A DNA stretch of 64,000 nucleotides from Mercenaria mercenaria (Eukaryota; Mollusca; Bivalvia; Venerida; Veneridae), in NCBI RefSeq assembly GCF_021730395.1, contig NC_069361.1:78253001-78317000 (forward strand). The letters are read 5' to 3'. The notes beneath the pieces are model-generated. The model saw only the letters and a program-made list of their open reading frames with translations. It did not search any database and was not told where the DNA came from. A program made the position numbers and the translations under genes. Of the stretch, positions 35,901-50,900 are shown in pieces. Within the stretch, counting starts at the first letter, position 1. Each line of letters opens with the position of its first letter.

Positions 35901-38900
35901 ACTCTTTCACTGTTTCTTTGACAGTAAGTATTTTCTTCTTTCTGCCCCTACGTTCCACCTCTGAGTCCGATTTCGCAGTGTCTTTTTCATCTAACAAATG
36001 AGGAGGAGTATGTCCTGCAAACTCCTTCCCTGAATCATCAACAGACCCTTGCAACACATTTTTAACCTCTTTAACAATTTCAGGTTTTACAATGTCCTTC
36101 TGATCATCTTTAACAGAATTACTTTCGAAAGCTTTCTTTCTACATAACTTAATTTCAGTATCATTTTCAGGTTCATCTTTAAAATCATACAGAGACTCTT
36201 GGACTTTAACTGTTTCTTTTTCAACAACAATTTCTTCTTTATCTTCTTTCTTAACAATTTCTGGCTCAACATTTTTATCAACTTTAACTACAGATTTCAC
36301 CAGTGGTTTTCTACCTCTTCTTTCTGGTTCTTTCTTTTTTGTTTCTTTCTCTTTATTTTCAGTTGGTTTTTCAACTTTTTCTGGACATGTGGAGTTCAAC
36401 TGAGCTTCTAATTTCTCCAGAATTGGTTCATTATTTTTCTCCATCTCAACTACATTTAATACAGGAGCTAAAGGTTCTTCCTTTGTCTGCTCTTTTTCAC
36501 TTAGTTTTTCTTCAGTTTCAACAGTTTCTTTACCTATATCTACTTGTTTCATCAACTTTGGTGGACTTCTGTCAATACTGGAGTCCAGATCTTCAGTGAT
36601 ATCTTCCTCTGATTTTTCAGAGGCTATAAAAGGCATGCTGGAGGACTTAATGGGAGAATCTGTCTTGGATTTCTCATTTTTTCGGTCCACCTCTGATGTG
36701 TCCATTTCTGTGTCCGACTTCCCACTTTCTTCACTGTCTGAACCTGCAACACAATGTGTATTATCTATTTTCATATCCTTTTGAATTACCTATATACTTA
36801 GTTTGCTATTTACCCTTTTACCTTGTCAATTAAATATACCTTTCAAAAGCTTGGGAATATGTTGTTGTATTCGTATTATGACAAAGGATCAAAACTGACC
36901 TGTCACTATTACTGACAAATGCCCAAATCAGCACCCCCCCCCCCCCCCCCACTAAGCATTTATGCCAAGTAATTAAGTAATTTTAAAATCCCTTCATCGG
37001 TGGCAAACTTATGGACTGGGCAAGAAATAGACCATGTTAACCTTTAACCTCTGAGTGTGACCTTGACCTTAGAGCTAGGGCATGACATATCTCATTATGG
37101 GGAACATTTATGCCAAGTAATTTAAAAATCCCTAGATGAATGGCAGAGTTATGAACCGGACATGAAACAGAACCTGTTAACCTTTGACTTCTAAGTGTGA
37201 CCTTGATCTTGGAGCTAGGGGGTCTGGGTCTTGTGCAGGACACATTGTCTCATTATGGTAAACATTTATTTTTCAAAATCCCTTTATGGATGGCAGCCTT
37301 ATGGGCCGGACAAGAAACAGAACCTGTTAACCTTGGACCTTTAAATGTGACCTTGACCTTGGAGCTAGGGGTTTCGGTCTTGTGCATGACATATCAACTC
37401 ATTATGGTTAACATTTATACCAAGTTATTTCAAAATCCCTTTATGGATGGCAGAGTTACAGTCCGTACAAGAATTTACTTGGACACACACATAGACAGTG
37501 TGATTTTAATATGCCTCCAGATATTCAATTGCAGATAAATGAAGTAAATTATGTTCCAAACTACAGTCATCACATGATCGGTAACTTAAAATATTAAAAC
37601 ATTTTCGAATGTTGTCTTTTATTTCATTCCCAGATATGTGGGATGAGTGACTTTGATATCAGTTTTGTAAATTAACACATACTGTATAATTATTCTGAAG
37701 GGACCCCGTTTTTTTTTAATGTCATTCTGCCCCAAAGTTGCCTTTGTTTCCTTGAACAGTCCTTATATAAATGAATGTAAAGAAATTTACCATTTGTAGA
37801 ATCATATACACTGGACACTTTCCTTTTTCTACGTTTTGCTGAAAAAGATAGGAATGAAATAAAGATATAATTAAAATAATTGAGCCGCGCCATGAGAAAA
37901 TCAACACAGTGGCTTTGCGACCAGCATGGATCCAGACCAGCCTGCGCATTTGCGCAGTCTGGTCAGGATCCATGCTGTTAGCTAACAGTTTCTTTAATTG
38001 CAACTGGCTTTGGAAACGAACAGCATGGATCCTGACCAGACTGCGCGGATGCGCAGGCTGGTCTGGATCCATGCTGGTCGCAAAGCCACTATGTTGGTTT
38101 TCCCATGGCGTGGCTCATATACATATATGACCATATATGAAATTACCTTTGGAGACAACATAATTTTTCTCATGACAATGGTCACTTATTTATAATAAGA
38201 AATCATAAGCAGTCAAGGGCCATAACTTCATAGAGATATTCATCCAAACTGGCTGGTTAGCAAACATGTCCTAGATCTGAGACATATACATTCTGAGTAT
38301 GGTTGAGATCAAAGAAAAAATACTTCAATAACTGAGCAGGCACCATCATTTTGATACATACAAGGGCCAAAACTCTAAAGATACTAATCAGATCTGTCTG
38401 GTTATCAAACTTGCCTTAGCTTTTATAGAAATACCCATTCTGTATAAATTATTGTTTACTATCAAGAACAAGAACAAGTACTTTTAGTAGTAATTGAGTG
38501 GACACTGTCAATTTTCAAAGTTTTGATTAGGGGTCATAACCCCAGAACCACTGGGAGGTCGGCCTGCCTCTTCAACCTGGTTGAGATATTATACCCATTA
38601 ACATTCGGACAAAGGTTGTAAACAATGGAAATTTTTTTTCAAGAGAGCTACAATATTCTGTGGACCCCAACCACTGTTTTTTGCCGGTGATAAGTCTCAT
38701 TTCTCAGGCATATATTTAATAATTAAAGACTTGTAAAATGTTCTTCAAAGCTAATGGCCCTTGTGTCCCTCTACATATTATTACAGGAATGTTTTTTAAT
38801 TTTTGTTAGGTTTGTTAAATTAAATGTACAACGCCACTGAATATGTCATTGTATGGAATAGGCGTTTAATAACAAGAGCACCGCCTTGTGAGTGCTGACG

Positions 38901-41900
38901 CTCATCTGATTTTTTTTGTATAATAGAAATATTGTCCTACCCATGATTTCCTAAGTCTAGGGGCCATCATTCTTGCAAAAAGCAGGATAGAGTTATGTTT
39001 CTTGATGTACAGCATCCGTTTATGATAGTGAAAAACTGTTGCAAGTTTTAAAGCAATAGCTTTGATAGTTTATGAGAAAAGCTGACTTAAACATAATACT
39101 CAACCAAGAAAACTGATTTTCTAAGTCCAAAAGGGGCAATAATTATTGCAAAAAGCAGGATGGAGTTATGTTTCTTGATGTACAGGGTCAGCTTATGATG
39201 GTGAACAAGTGTTGCAAGTTTCAAAGCAATAGCTTTGATAGTTTAAGAGAAAAAGTTGACCTAAACATAAAACTTAACCAAAAAATCTGATATTTTCTAA
39301 GTCCAAAAGGGGCCATTATTCTTGCAAAAAGCAGGATGGAGTTATGTTTCTTGCTGTACATGGTCAGCTTATGATGGTGAACAAGTGTTGCAAGCTTTAA
39401 AGCAATAGCTTTGATAGTTTAGGAGAAAAGCTGACCTAAACATAAAACTTAACCAAGAAAACTGATTTTCTAAGTCCAAAAGGGGCAATAATTCTTGCAA
39501 AAAGCAGGATGGAGTTATGTTTCTTGATGTACAGGGTCAGCTTATGATGGTGAACAAGTGTTGCAAGTTTCAAAGCAATAGCTTTGATAGTTTAGGAGAA
39601 AAGTTTACCTAAACATAAAACTTAACCAAGAAATCTGACATTTTCTAAATACAAAAGGGGCCATAAATCTTGCAAAAAGCAGGATGGAGTTATGTTTCTT
39701 GCTGTACAGGGTCAGCTTATGATGGTGAACAAGTGTTGCAAGTTTCAAAGCAATAGCTTTGATAGTTTAGGAGAAAAGCTGACCTAAACATAAAACTTAA
39801 CCAGGCAATGCAGACACGATCAAGTGATGACAATAACTCATTTTTTTTTCAAAAAATCAGATAAGCTAAAAATAATCAGTTTCAGTTTCAGGGATGGATC
39901 TGCAAAACCCTCATGATGAAAGATTCTGAAATGTATTGACTTAAAACCAAAAAGACTGATCTGAAGTGAGTTTTATTTTGTACATTTTGACAACAGGGGC
40001 CCCTAAAAACATTCTACACAGCTTGGCTACAGGGTAGGCATAGGAAATAGAGATCAATATAATTGCACCTTTACTAATCCTACCAGGTGTTCTGTATTAC
40101 AAAAGTGCTTCTATTGTGACATTTTGATACAAGCAAAACTATATTATCTGCACTATTAAATACTTACTGGTATTTCATTTTATTATCAGCTTGTTAAAAG
40201 TTAATTTTTTACCATTAGTAAGTTGACAAAATAATAGGAAGCAGGCTTTGAGGGGTAAATCAAACACATAGGAATAAATCCTAATGTTTTTGTTGTGCAA
40301 AAAAGTATGATATTGTGTCTTAAACAGTTTTCATTTTCCACTCAGTTGTGTAATTGCAAGAGAAGTAAACTAATAGATATCTCTGCTTATAAGTACTATC
40401 CCAAGGCAAGAATTGTCATTTTTTTGCGGATCAGAACTTTAAATTAAATATTAAAACTTCTGCTATTGATATTACAAGACTATCATAAATTTCACATTTG
40501 TGAAATCCTTTTTGTTTAATTCAAGGACTTGGAAATTAATTTCTAGACTTTATTTAATGTATTTCTATCACTGAAAATTTTAGGGCCTATCTCTACACTG
40601 GTTGCTTCTAAAATATTAAAACAAAACTTTGAAAATTTGAACCATTACATCAGAGCTATAAAAGTGTATTGTAAACCTACCAGGCAGCCCATCTGTAATG
40701 AGTTCAATGCTGTTAGACCTGGTTGGTCTAGGTTTGGCACTAGTAGTTACTGAAGGTGATGATGATGCAGATGATGTAGATTTCCCAGCCTTGTTAGCAG
40801 GTCTCCCTGGTCCCTGGCTCGTACTCGAGTCTGATTTTACACTGGAAGGTGAGGCTGGAGCCTTGTCCAGTAAAGATTTCTTCTTTGGACCCTATACAAG
40901 AAAATGAGTGTAAAATTAATTTTGTCATGTCCTTGATGTTACTGGTTTAGCTGTAATATTAATTGCTGCTGATGTATATTCAAATTATTCTTAAATCAAA
41001 AGTGATGTTTCTGCTTTAAAAAGTTACAGTAATGCTTTACTTATATATTATGCCAAACTTCATTTTGCTCAGCTGTTAAGAAGTTTTTATATTAAATCTT
41101 TCAGTGAAACTATATAAAGTTGATCCATTCCAATTCCCATTTTTAAAGTTAAAAAAGGCCATAATTTGTATAAATTTGAGCCAAAATTATCAAACGTCAT
41201 TATTTTAGTAGGTTTGATGACTTGTTTAAGCCTACTTCACAGTCCAATGTACTTTTTAAGATGGCAACTGCATAACCACAATTTATTCTTTAACTGAACC
41301 CACCATCATGAAATGAAAATGATGTTGGAAACATAGTAACAGTTAGGACATAAGCCCTATATCAAAAGGCTTGCTGTTTAAAACCTGATACCACTGCAAT
41401 CTCTTAAGATGCATTAAGGTCTGCAATTTTCCAAGATAAACATTACATTTTCATAATCTAATGACTCTACCTTTATTCCTGGCTTAGGTGATGGTTTCTG
41501 CACTGGTTTCTTACTTTTAATACTATCTGGTCTCTCCAACACTTTCATGATCCTATCACGCCCCACCCACTCGTCATGCCTGGTGTTCCATCCCTGGTAA
41601 TGTACCAGATATTGAGCAGGTCCTGGGTCCGAGCTTACCTCTAATATCTAAAAAAAAACACAAAAAATTTTCATGAAGAGAATGTTTAAATCAAAGACCA
41701 AGTCTGTGGATAAGGAACAGAGTTCAAGGACACAAGACAAAGAATGCAGCTTTCTCATTGGTCAATTCTAAAACTGATCTCAGGTTCACCCAATCAGATG
41801 CTGACAGGCCTAAAAACTCAGTTTTTTATACTTAGATCAAAAGATGTAAGGATAACTGAGCATTCCTAGTCCTGTTTAAATGAATTGACTGTTTTGGTTC

Positions 41901-44900
41901 TGTATCTTTTGATAGCAATCCTTAGAGTTACTGTTTGGATATCAGTCTAAGGAATGCTATCAAAAGATACAGAAACCAAACAGTTAATTCATCTAAACAG
42001 CCTCCACAAGTCCTTTTTATATCATCAAGTTATATGGGACTTTCCAGCTTTAGTTGTCGAGTAATACCCAATGTTCTCCTCCAGGATTTATTTCTGGCTT
42101 GTAAGCCAGCTGGATGGTTTCCTTACATAAAGACCAGAGCAGGACTTGAACTCATATTTGTAAGGGGCAGCTGATTCAGTCTGCCACCATGACCCCAACT
42201 TCACTGTGCAAACTCTACATTACCATATTTAATCACTTTGTTTAAAATCAAGAGTTATATCTGGGTAATAATTTTAATGACTTTATTCAGCAAGGCAGCT
42301 AGTTATATATCAGTCTAGACCTCAAGCATGACCCAAATATTGATAAAGACTCTTTAAGTTTCTAAAATGTAGCAATTTTAAATTAATGAAGTCTTGTAAC
42401 AAACTGGAAGGACACACCAATAAAGATTTCAAACTTATTTAAAACTAAAAGTTTGCAAATACTTGGCAATTTTAACTTATGGAGTGGAAAAATTAATGAT
42501 TTCAGACTAAATTTGAAGTAAAGATGTTGAATAATAACTCTTTTTTAAAGTTGACTGATACATCCAATGTGTGCTCTTACAGAAATACCTTGAGTAAGTC
42601 AATTGTGAAAGAAATCAGGCTCTGAACATGCCTAGAGACTCAACATATAAACTAATTTCCAAATATACTTACCTTTGCCTCATACTCCCGGGTGTTTTTG
42701 CCTTTACCATATCTAACACGTAGTTTTGCACCTGCAGGAAGATTACTGGTATCTGTGTTGCTCACTGACGCTGCTACAGACTCTGTCTCCATATCTCTGT
42801 AACAAAAACAGCATGGTGTTGGTCCATAGATATGATAAAAATAATTTCAATTTTGTTTATTCTGCTAATTTCAATCTTAAATGTAAAATAAACAAATTTT
42901 CTATTATTTCATGTTTTTTCAATTGTTTGTATCAAATCATACTAGTTTTACCAAAGCAAATTTATGTGCACTTTGCCATGTCACACGCCAAATCATGTTA
43001 TGAAAAAACTTGACCAAACAGCAGGTGTAAGTAACAACAGCACAAAATTTCTGTAATACTTACGAGGACTCTTCACTTTTCCCATTTTTCTTCTTTTTTG
43101 GTTTCTTCTCTGTTTTTTCTTCTTCTTTCTTTTTATCTGTCTCTCCATCATCCTTTTTGTCTTTCTGTTCTTTCTCTTTCTGTTCTTCCTTTTTGTCTTT
43201 CTTGCTATCTTCCTTATCATCTTCTGCCTTTTCCTCTGTTTTCATTGATCTCCTTCTTCCAATCTGAAATATTTTTTTTTATTAAATTATTCTTCAAGAT
43301 AACTTTCCTGATTTATTACAAACAAAACCTAAGTATTTTTACTCATGGTTCAGATAGGACAAAATTTAGGCACTTATTTTCACATTCAATGACTATTTTT
43401 TTCTAAACAATATCATTAATCCTTGGTTTGGGAATGTGCGCATCTGAAGAATTAAACATGTTAATATTTTTTTAAAGCAACAGTATGATTATCTTAACAC
43501 TTTTTTCAAAATGTTAAATGAAAGACAATTCAACAAACAACAACCTTTTTCTGTAAATCTTTGAGCTCTTCTTCTGTGTCACTCTTTTCCTTGGCACTGC
43601 CATCTTCTTTCTTTTTGGCTCCTTTCTTCTCTACCTCCTGCTGTTTATTTTCCTTTTTCTCTTCTGTCTTTTTGGCAACTGTTTTCTTTGGTGATTCCTC
43701 AGCTTTCTTACTTTCTTTCTTATCATCCTTCTTTGTTTCTTGTTTTTCCATCTTTTTATCTTCTTTAGTTTCCTTTTCTTTTGCCTCAACCTTTTTAGTT
43801 TCTTTTAGAACGTCAGTTTTCATGCGAGCAGACTTTGGTCTTTTTGGTGTACCTGCTTTAAAGAAAGAGACAAACAAAATAAACTCCAAATAATTTAAGA
43901 ACCTTTATCTCCTCGGATAGTGTGGTTACTGTTAAGAATGAGACTTGCCATATTTAGCAGTGATGTGATGATAAAATACTGCATCAACAAATCATGATGG
44001 AATGGTCCAAGACACGATCAACAACAATTTTCATCAATGACAAATTCTTGATTTTGTAAATGACTTACAGTGCCCAGAAATAAGCTAGCTATTCCATTGA
44101 TTGATTTGCCATTCTTATCTATAAATATTTATGTTCAAAGTGAGCAAAATACCAGAGTTACTGTTCTGTTAAAAATCCAGAAACATGACTGCTTGGACCA
44201 ATTTATGTCATAAATGTGACATATCTGATTTTAATCAAGATAAATCAACATTTGAGATTCCCAACATAAATCTTTAGCCCACTTTGAAGACAACAGAGAT
44301 GTCGAGATACTTGTATGGGTACTATTATACTACTACTACTATATATGTTTTGTCACACTCCATTTTCCATCAAATTTAGACAAAATTGATGTGAAACCAA
44401 TTTTTGCTGTTCAATGCTGTATAAAGAGATAGGAGAGGCACTCATTTCTTAGGCAGTTTTGCATATGCTATTTTTTTTTGTGTGTAGAAATTTATCACAT
44501 GTAAGTGAAAATGTACACATACTGAAATCTCAACCAATATTGTCCAAATACTAAGCATATTAGTGTACTAGAAATGAAAATGTTACCACTGTGTATGTCA
44601 CAAAGTAACAGCTTTAACCTAACTTAAAATATGAAAACTTTCTAGCAGTTTCTATTACATATTTTACTTCCAATGCAGTGACACATCCATTTCAAATACC
44701 TACCTAATTTTGCGACACTCTCTGCATCACTGTCAAATTCAGACTTTGTATCCTCTGATACCTTCTCCCTCTCACTCTCAGTCTGTGTGAAAAAAAACTA
44801 TTGCTAAATATACATTTATAAATTATGTTAAAGTGGTGTATATATAAGCAAAATCATTATAATCTTTCAAAGCTCCAAGTCTTGTAATTTTGTTTCTGTT

Positions 44901-47900
44901 GGATTTAGAGTCACACTAACACAATTATCAGTCAAATGGCGACTACCCAGCTTTCCATAACGAGGAAGAACCCGGACGCCTCTCCTAGCATTATCTCAGG
45001 TACAGTTGGGACACTCTGCAAACCCCCTGGCTTTTTGCAAGCCAGCTACAAGTAGATGACTTCCTCATATAAGAGAATCTACACCTAAGCAAGGCTTCGC
45101 ACAAACAGCAGTATCGGACAAATTACTGAAGTCAGCCACCTTAATGTCTTTATCACACAAGTTCAGTAAAAGAGCAAATACTTAGGTAATAGTGGTTCTA
45201 GTCAAACACAAACTGGATACCTTGGGACAGATTAAACGCTAGATGCAAACATTAATTAATCAAAGACAAAAAAACCCAAAACAGTCAGTATAAACGTCTT
45301 ACCTTATCTGGTGTTCTTGCTGCTTCCCTGCCACGGAAACTGAGAATACTTCTCCCAGAGTCATTACGGCTTCTGCTAGGTCTACTTATAGTTCCCATAG
45401 AACTACCCAACTTACGATAGAAGTCTTCAAAAGCATGAAGGTATCTGAAATGAGACAAAGTTCAAATTAAGTGTACTAGTACAGAATACTACTGCAGATA
45501 GATATTAACAGTGAGTATCCATTACAAATCAAATTGTAGTAGTTACTTGTCAGTCAATTAGAGAACAAGAGCTGTCTCCATAGGATGACACATGCCCCCA
45601 ATGGCACTTTGATGGAATAGTTATGGCCGATGTTAGAGTTTAGGACCTTTGACCTACGGAGCTGGGTTTAGCGCCCGACACGTCGTCTTACTGTGTCACA
45701 CATTCATGCTTAGTTATTTTAAAATCCATGCATGAATGACAAAGATATGGACCGGACAGGCCCATCAATGCACTATCATGAAAAATGACCTTTAACGTCT
45801 AAGTGTGACCTTGACCTTTGAGCTACGGACCTGGGTCTTGCGCATGACACGTCGTCTTACTGTGGTACACATTCATGCCAAGTTATTTGAAAATCCATCC
45901 ATCGATGACAAACATATTGACCGGACACGCCCATCAATGTACTATCCTTTAATGTTTTAGTGTGACCTTGACCTTTGAGCTACGGACCTGGGTCTTGCGC
46001 GCGACACGTCGTCTTACTGTGGTACACATTCATGCCAAGTTATTTGAAAATCCATCTATCGATGACAAAGATATGGACCGGACACGTCCATCAATGCACT
46101 ATCCTTTAATGTCTAAATGTGACCTTGACCTTTGAGCTACGGACCTGGGTCTTGCGCGCAACACGTCGTCTTACTGTGGTACACATTCATGCCAAGTTAT
46201 TTGAAAATCCATCCATCGATGACAAAGATATGGAAAGGACACGAAAATTGCGGACAGACCGACAGACGGTTCAAAAACTATATGCCTCCCTTCGGGGGCA
46301 TAAAAAAACAATTATCCTTGCTTGTAACACAACCCTCAACTGTTGGAATAAATAGCTAGGACATTTTCAAAAAGTCACTGACAACATCTCCACATGAAAC
46401 ATTGTAAGAGTCACTTACTTCTTGTAGGCATTTTTGATCTGTGTTGAAGCAGTGTTTGAAGGTGGCAGCTGCATTTTCGAATAGACAAGTCTCCACTTCA
46501 TCTGGTTGGTTACCTGAAAACCAATCAAAATGCGCAATTTCACTAATTCATTTCAAAACAAGTGTTTTATATACCATTAACAGCTCATTCAATATCCTCT
46601 TTGCATTGATGTCACAAGTTAATACCCTGGGTATACATGTATATGTCAAAGTATAGCTGAATTTCTCCTGCACTTGCACAAAAACGCATCAATATGAATT
46701 ACTACTAACTCCTTGTAACTACTGCCTGTAAATAGTTTATTCCTGTAACATATGCCAAGTCAATAGTCAGGTTGCCACTTTCATTAAACTTTGACTGAAT
46801 GGCCCAATTTTTGCTCAGGCATGAAAGGATTCCTCATTAATCCTTACCATGATAAATTTCTGTAATGATCTTGTCCATCTTTCAATTTGGACAGTACCAT
46901 TAACTGTTAAAAGGGGTGAATACTAAAAAGACACTGACTGAATGGCGAACAGTGCAGGTCATGACCAGACTGCACGGATGTGCAGGCTGATCATTATCTG
47001 CACTGGTCGTAAAGGCTGAATCAATAGTGTCCAGCATGATATGGGTTAATCCTTTTACAATGTCTGTAAAATAATTCTTTTATGCATCAAACCATTCAAT
47101 AAGTATACCTATCTTTCAGAAAAGATGTTAAACCTCCGTAACTTACCCTATTATATCCACCATACTTCTGTACAACTTTAAACAGCTTGTAGAGATTCAA
47201 ATCCTTTGTTCCTAGGCTTGGACCTTTATTAATTGGGGTACCTTAAAAATAAGTGTACATAACACTTTAAAGAGCTGTTGGGAGGACATTATAACTGACA
47301 ATTTTAAAATGCTGCCAAAAGATGAAGTGACAATTTACAAAAAAAACAGTTGATGTAGTAAGCATATTTTTTATTTACTTTTTTATTATCCAAACAGTTC
47401 AGTTAAAATGAGAAAAATGACAGTTTACAGTAACAAGTTCATAAGAAGTGACATATACAGTGTTCTGTGTACAAACAAGCTACACAATTTTTGCAACCCA
47501 CTTTGTAAAATCATTACAAAAGAAAAATTAATAAGAAATATTAACAGGCAATGACTGGTTAACGCAGTTTTGCTATATGAAAACTTTATTAAGTTCGTAC
47601 CTCTATCATCAGAGAACTTGTAGAGCTGGGCAACAAAGCGATCCTTTTCTTCACTAATCTCATCATCATCTGATGTCTACAATAAAAATTTGTTCTGACT
47701 GAACATCAAATATTTTATCTATTTGTTTAAGTTTTAGTCATACCAACAAAAAATTGTTGTTGAATCTGCAGCATAAACGTAAGTCAGGTCATATGGTCAC
47801 TATTGAGCTTTTAACTGTGAAACTAAAAGAAACCCTCAGCAACTTTTTACAGGGTTATTGCAGGCAAGGGCAGATACATGGGTGGATCCATGACCTTCCA

Positions 47901-50900
47901 CAAGCCAGCTGAATGGCTTCCTCATAAGACCATCTGAGCAGCTACTGATCAAGATCTGTATCTTATTATACCAATGATAAAACCACTGTAGATGCTAGTT
48001 GGGTTCAAACACTTCAGTTGCTACAAAATTGATGCGTTCTTTAACACTTGTTCATATCTGCGTAACCTTAAGTATGTTTAGTTTTAAGTATGTGAAATCG
48101 TATAACTTATCTGAACTTGATCAATACGATACAAAACTCTTTATGCAATACAGTATCTTGAGCTGGGATGTTGTATTTTGCTAACATGGATTTTTCCAGG
48201 CTTGAATCGCACAAGGCGTGCAAGCACAAAGTATAATATATTTGAGAGCCAAATACATCCCAGATCAAGCTACTGTTACAATAACCCTTTGATAATATGT
48301 CTTCACCTGTATATATGTTTTTAATTGAACATAAAACAATAAATTACCCTAAAACAAAGAACTATTTCTTTACTGGGTCAAGAATATTAATGGAAGTAGG
48401 TCAAAGCACTTAGTGCAATATTTCTGTTTCTATTTAATTGTGAAGCAAAAGCAATACTTTTACAGAATATTTATAGATATATAATAAAACTTAAAATGAC
48501 AACAGTCTAAATGTCCCTGATCAAGTTAAACTATAAATGTCTCAGTATTTAAACATACATCTTCTTCTTCATCCCCTTCATCATCATCTGAGCCAAGCAT
48601 TTCTTCCTTGTTCCAAGTCGCCGGCAACTCACGATTATCTATATATAATAAGGCCTTCTCCATTGCTGAAATATCGAGACAAAATATTCAAATATTTTAT
48701 TAAGGCTGAAATGATACTTTGGTATGGCTATGTTTGCAAAGTTCAAGAATAACAGATTTGTCAAGTTCTAAAATAATAACAAGAGCAACGCCTTGCGGGT
48801 GCAGACGCTCATCTGATTTTTTTGTCTCTGTATAACAGAAATATTGTCCTACTCATGACTTTCTAAGTCCAAAAGGGGCCATAATTCTTGCAAAAAGCAA
48901 TGTAGAGTTACGATACTTGCTGTGCAGAGTCAGCTTTCAATAGCAAATAACTGCTTAAAGCAATAGCTTTGACCGTTAAGGAGAAAAGTTGACCTAAACG
49001 CAAATCTGATATTTTCTAAGTCCAAAAGGGACATAATTCTTGCAAAAAGAAAGTGCTGTACCGAGTCAGCTTTTGATGGTGAACAAGCGTTGCAAGTTTT
49101 AAAGCAATAGCTTTGATAGTTTAGGAGAAAAGCTGACCTAAACACAAAACTTAACTAAGAAATCTGATTTTGTAAGTCCAAAAGGGGCAATAATTCTTGC
49201 AAAAAGCAGGATGGGGTTATGTTTCTTGCTGTACAGAGTCAGCTTTTGAAGGTGAACAGGTGTTGCAAGTTTCAAAGCAATAGCTTTGATAGTTTAGTAG
49301 AAAAGTTGACCTAAACATAAAACTTAACCAAGAAATCTAATATTTTCTAAGTCCAAAAGGGGCAAGAATTCTTGCAAAAAGAAGGATGGAGTTATGTTTC
49401 TTGCTGAACAGAGTCAGCTATTGATGGTGAACAAGTGTTGCAAGTTTCAAAGCAATAGCTTTGATAGTTTAGGAGAAAAGCTGACCTAAACATAAAACTT
49501 AACCAGGCAACGCCAACGCCGATCAAGTGATGACAATAACTCATCATTTTTTTCTTCAAAAAAATCAGATGAGCTAAAACTCATCATCATTTGTGGATAA
49601 TTAAGCAGCAATGGTTTTTTCAATAGTTTTTCTAGTAAAGGTATATATTATACACTTAATGAATGGCTTGCCAGTCAATAGTCAAAACTATTGCTAAAAG
49701 TCCAAATGGTCAAGGGTAATGGTCATTCAGTGTTATATTACATGACATTAGAAATAAAGTTTCACATTCAAGTGTAGCCCAGCAAAATTTAGTATTAAAA
49801 TTTTGACCATCAGTAGCACAAGCTATGGATATTCAATTCATAAAAGTCATGTAATAACTCAAATTAGTAGTGACATTTAACATGCAAACTGGTACTACAA
49901 AACAGTCAGTCATTGAACAAAGTGATTTCTAACCAATTAATAACTCAGATCTTTTAAATCTGGTACTAAGTAAAATCTGCATTATTTCCAAATCTGAAAC
50001 AGAAGTAAAACTTAAACCATACCTGGCTTTAAAGATTTATCTTCACTTTTCAGTACTGTTTCTCTTGCAAAATTGCTTAGTTCCTTCCTTGCAACTGACA
50101 TACTGTAAAAGGCAAAAATTGTTCAAAGGTTAAACACATTTGATAACAAAAGCAAACTTGGGAGAGAGAGCTAAATAGTGATCTAACTAATGTTCACTGC
50201 ATATCTAGAGTAACTTAGGGTAATTAAGGAATTTTAACAATCAAGTATTAAATAAATATACAAATGGCCATACAGAACTATCTGAAAAGGTGGAAACCAT
50301 TTGTTTTTTAAGTCCGGAACTTTTGAGTCCAAATCTGTTACTTACAACTTCCCATCCTTGAAGGATCTGATAAGAACATGATCCTTATTTTTCAGTTCAA
50401 TTGGATTGGCATCTGGTAACACCACAAGCGCAGGTACTGTTTGTGTCTTCTTTCTGTCACCAGTCTCGTAAAACATTATTTTGCCCACTAATTCCTGATT
50501 TTTCCCACGATACTTTTTCCGAGGACTGTCATCTTCTTCAGAGGAGGAGTCACTATCCTCATGGCTGCTCCTAAAAATAAATTTTACTGTCTTATTAATT
50601 TAAACACGCAACTCTTTAACCATACTAACTAAACAAACAAATTTTATCATTTTTTAATGGTCTGAAGTAACACAAAGACATACATGCCTATGCACCTTTA
50701 TATATTCAATGGCAGAGGAAGACCTGGATGCCCTTCACTCAATCTTTTCAGTATTGCAAGATTGGCAGAACCACTGATCATCAAATATCCAAGTTTAAAG
50801 CAGGACAGCTTCCCCAAATGAAAGAACTCATAAGAAATGGAAGCTCTAACAGTCAAACTAACAGTGGTAAAAGACAACCTCTAACCTAAGACATTTCTCC

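Larger units (their letters stand above)
41471..42796 (-). other. ARID4: ARID4 exons 17-18: chromo barrel domain
   Basis: Residues 620-720. [19 protein letters not shown] joins to [20 protein letters not shown] and [20 protein letters not shown]. This is the MRG/MSL3-like chromo barrel of ARID4, which binds methylated histone tails in vertebrates; the aromatic Y-HY-GW and DEWV positions are present. Confidence 0.92.
45303..48665 (-). other. ARID4: ARID4 exons 9-13: ARID DNA-binding domain
   Basis: Residues 253-424. An acidic segment is followed by the [24 protein letters not shown], then [30 protein letters not shown] and [21 protein letters not shown]. The core is very close to the vertebrate ARID4 ARID. 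Introns here hold D2 (45564-46306), a TTAA MITE (46841-47045) and two SINEs. Confidence 0.92.

Noticed and set aside
34736-36784. Several plus-strand ORFs (S/F-rich) opposite ARID4 exon 21, and similar ones at 43098-43893
   Set aside because: Antisense shadows of Lys/Glu-rich coding sequence.
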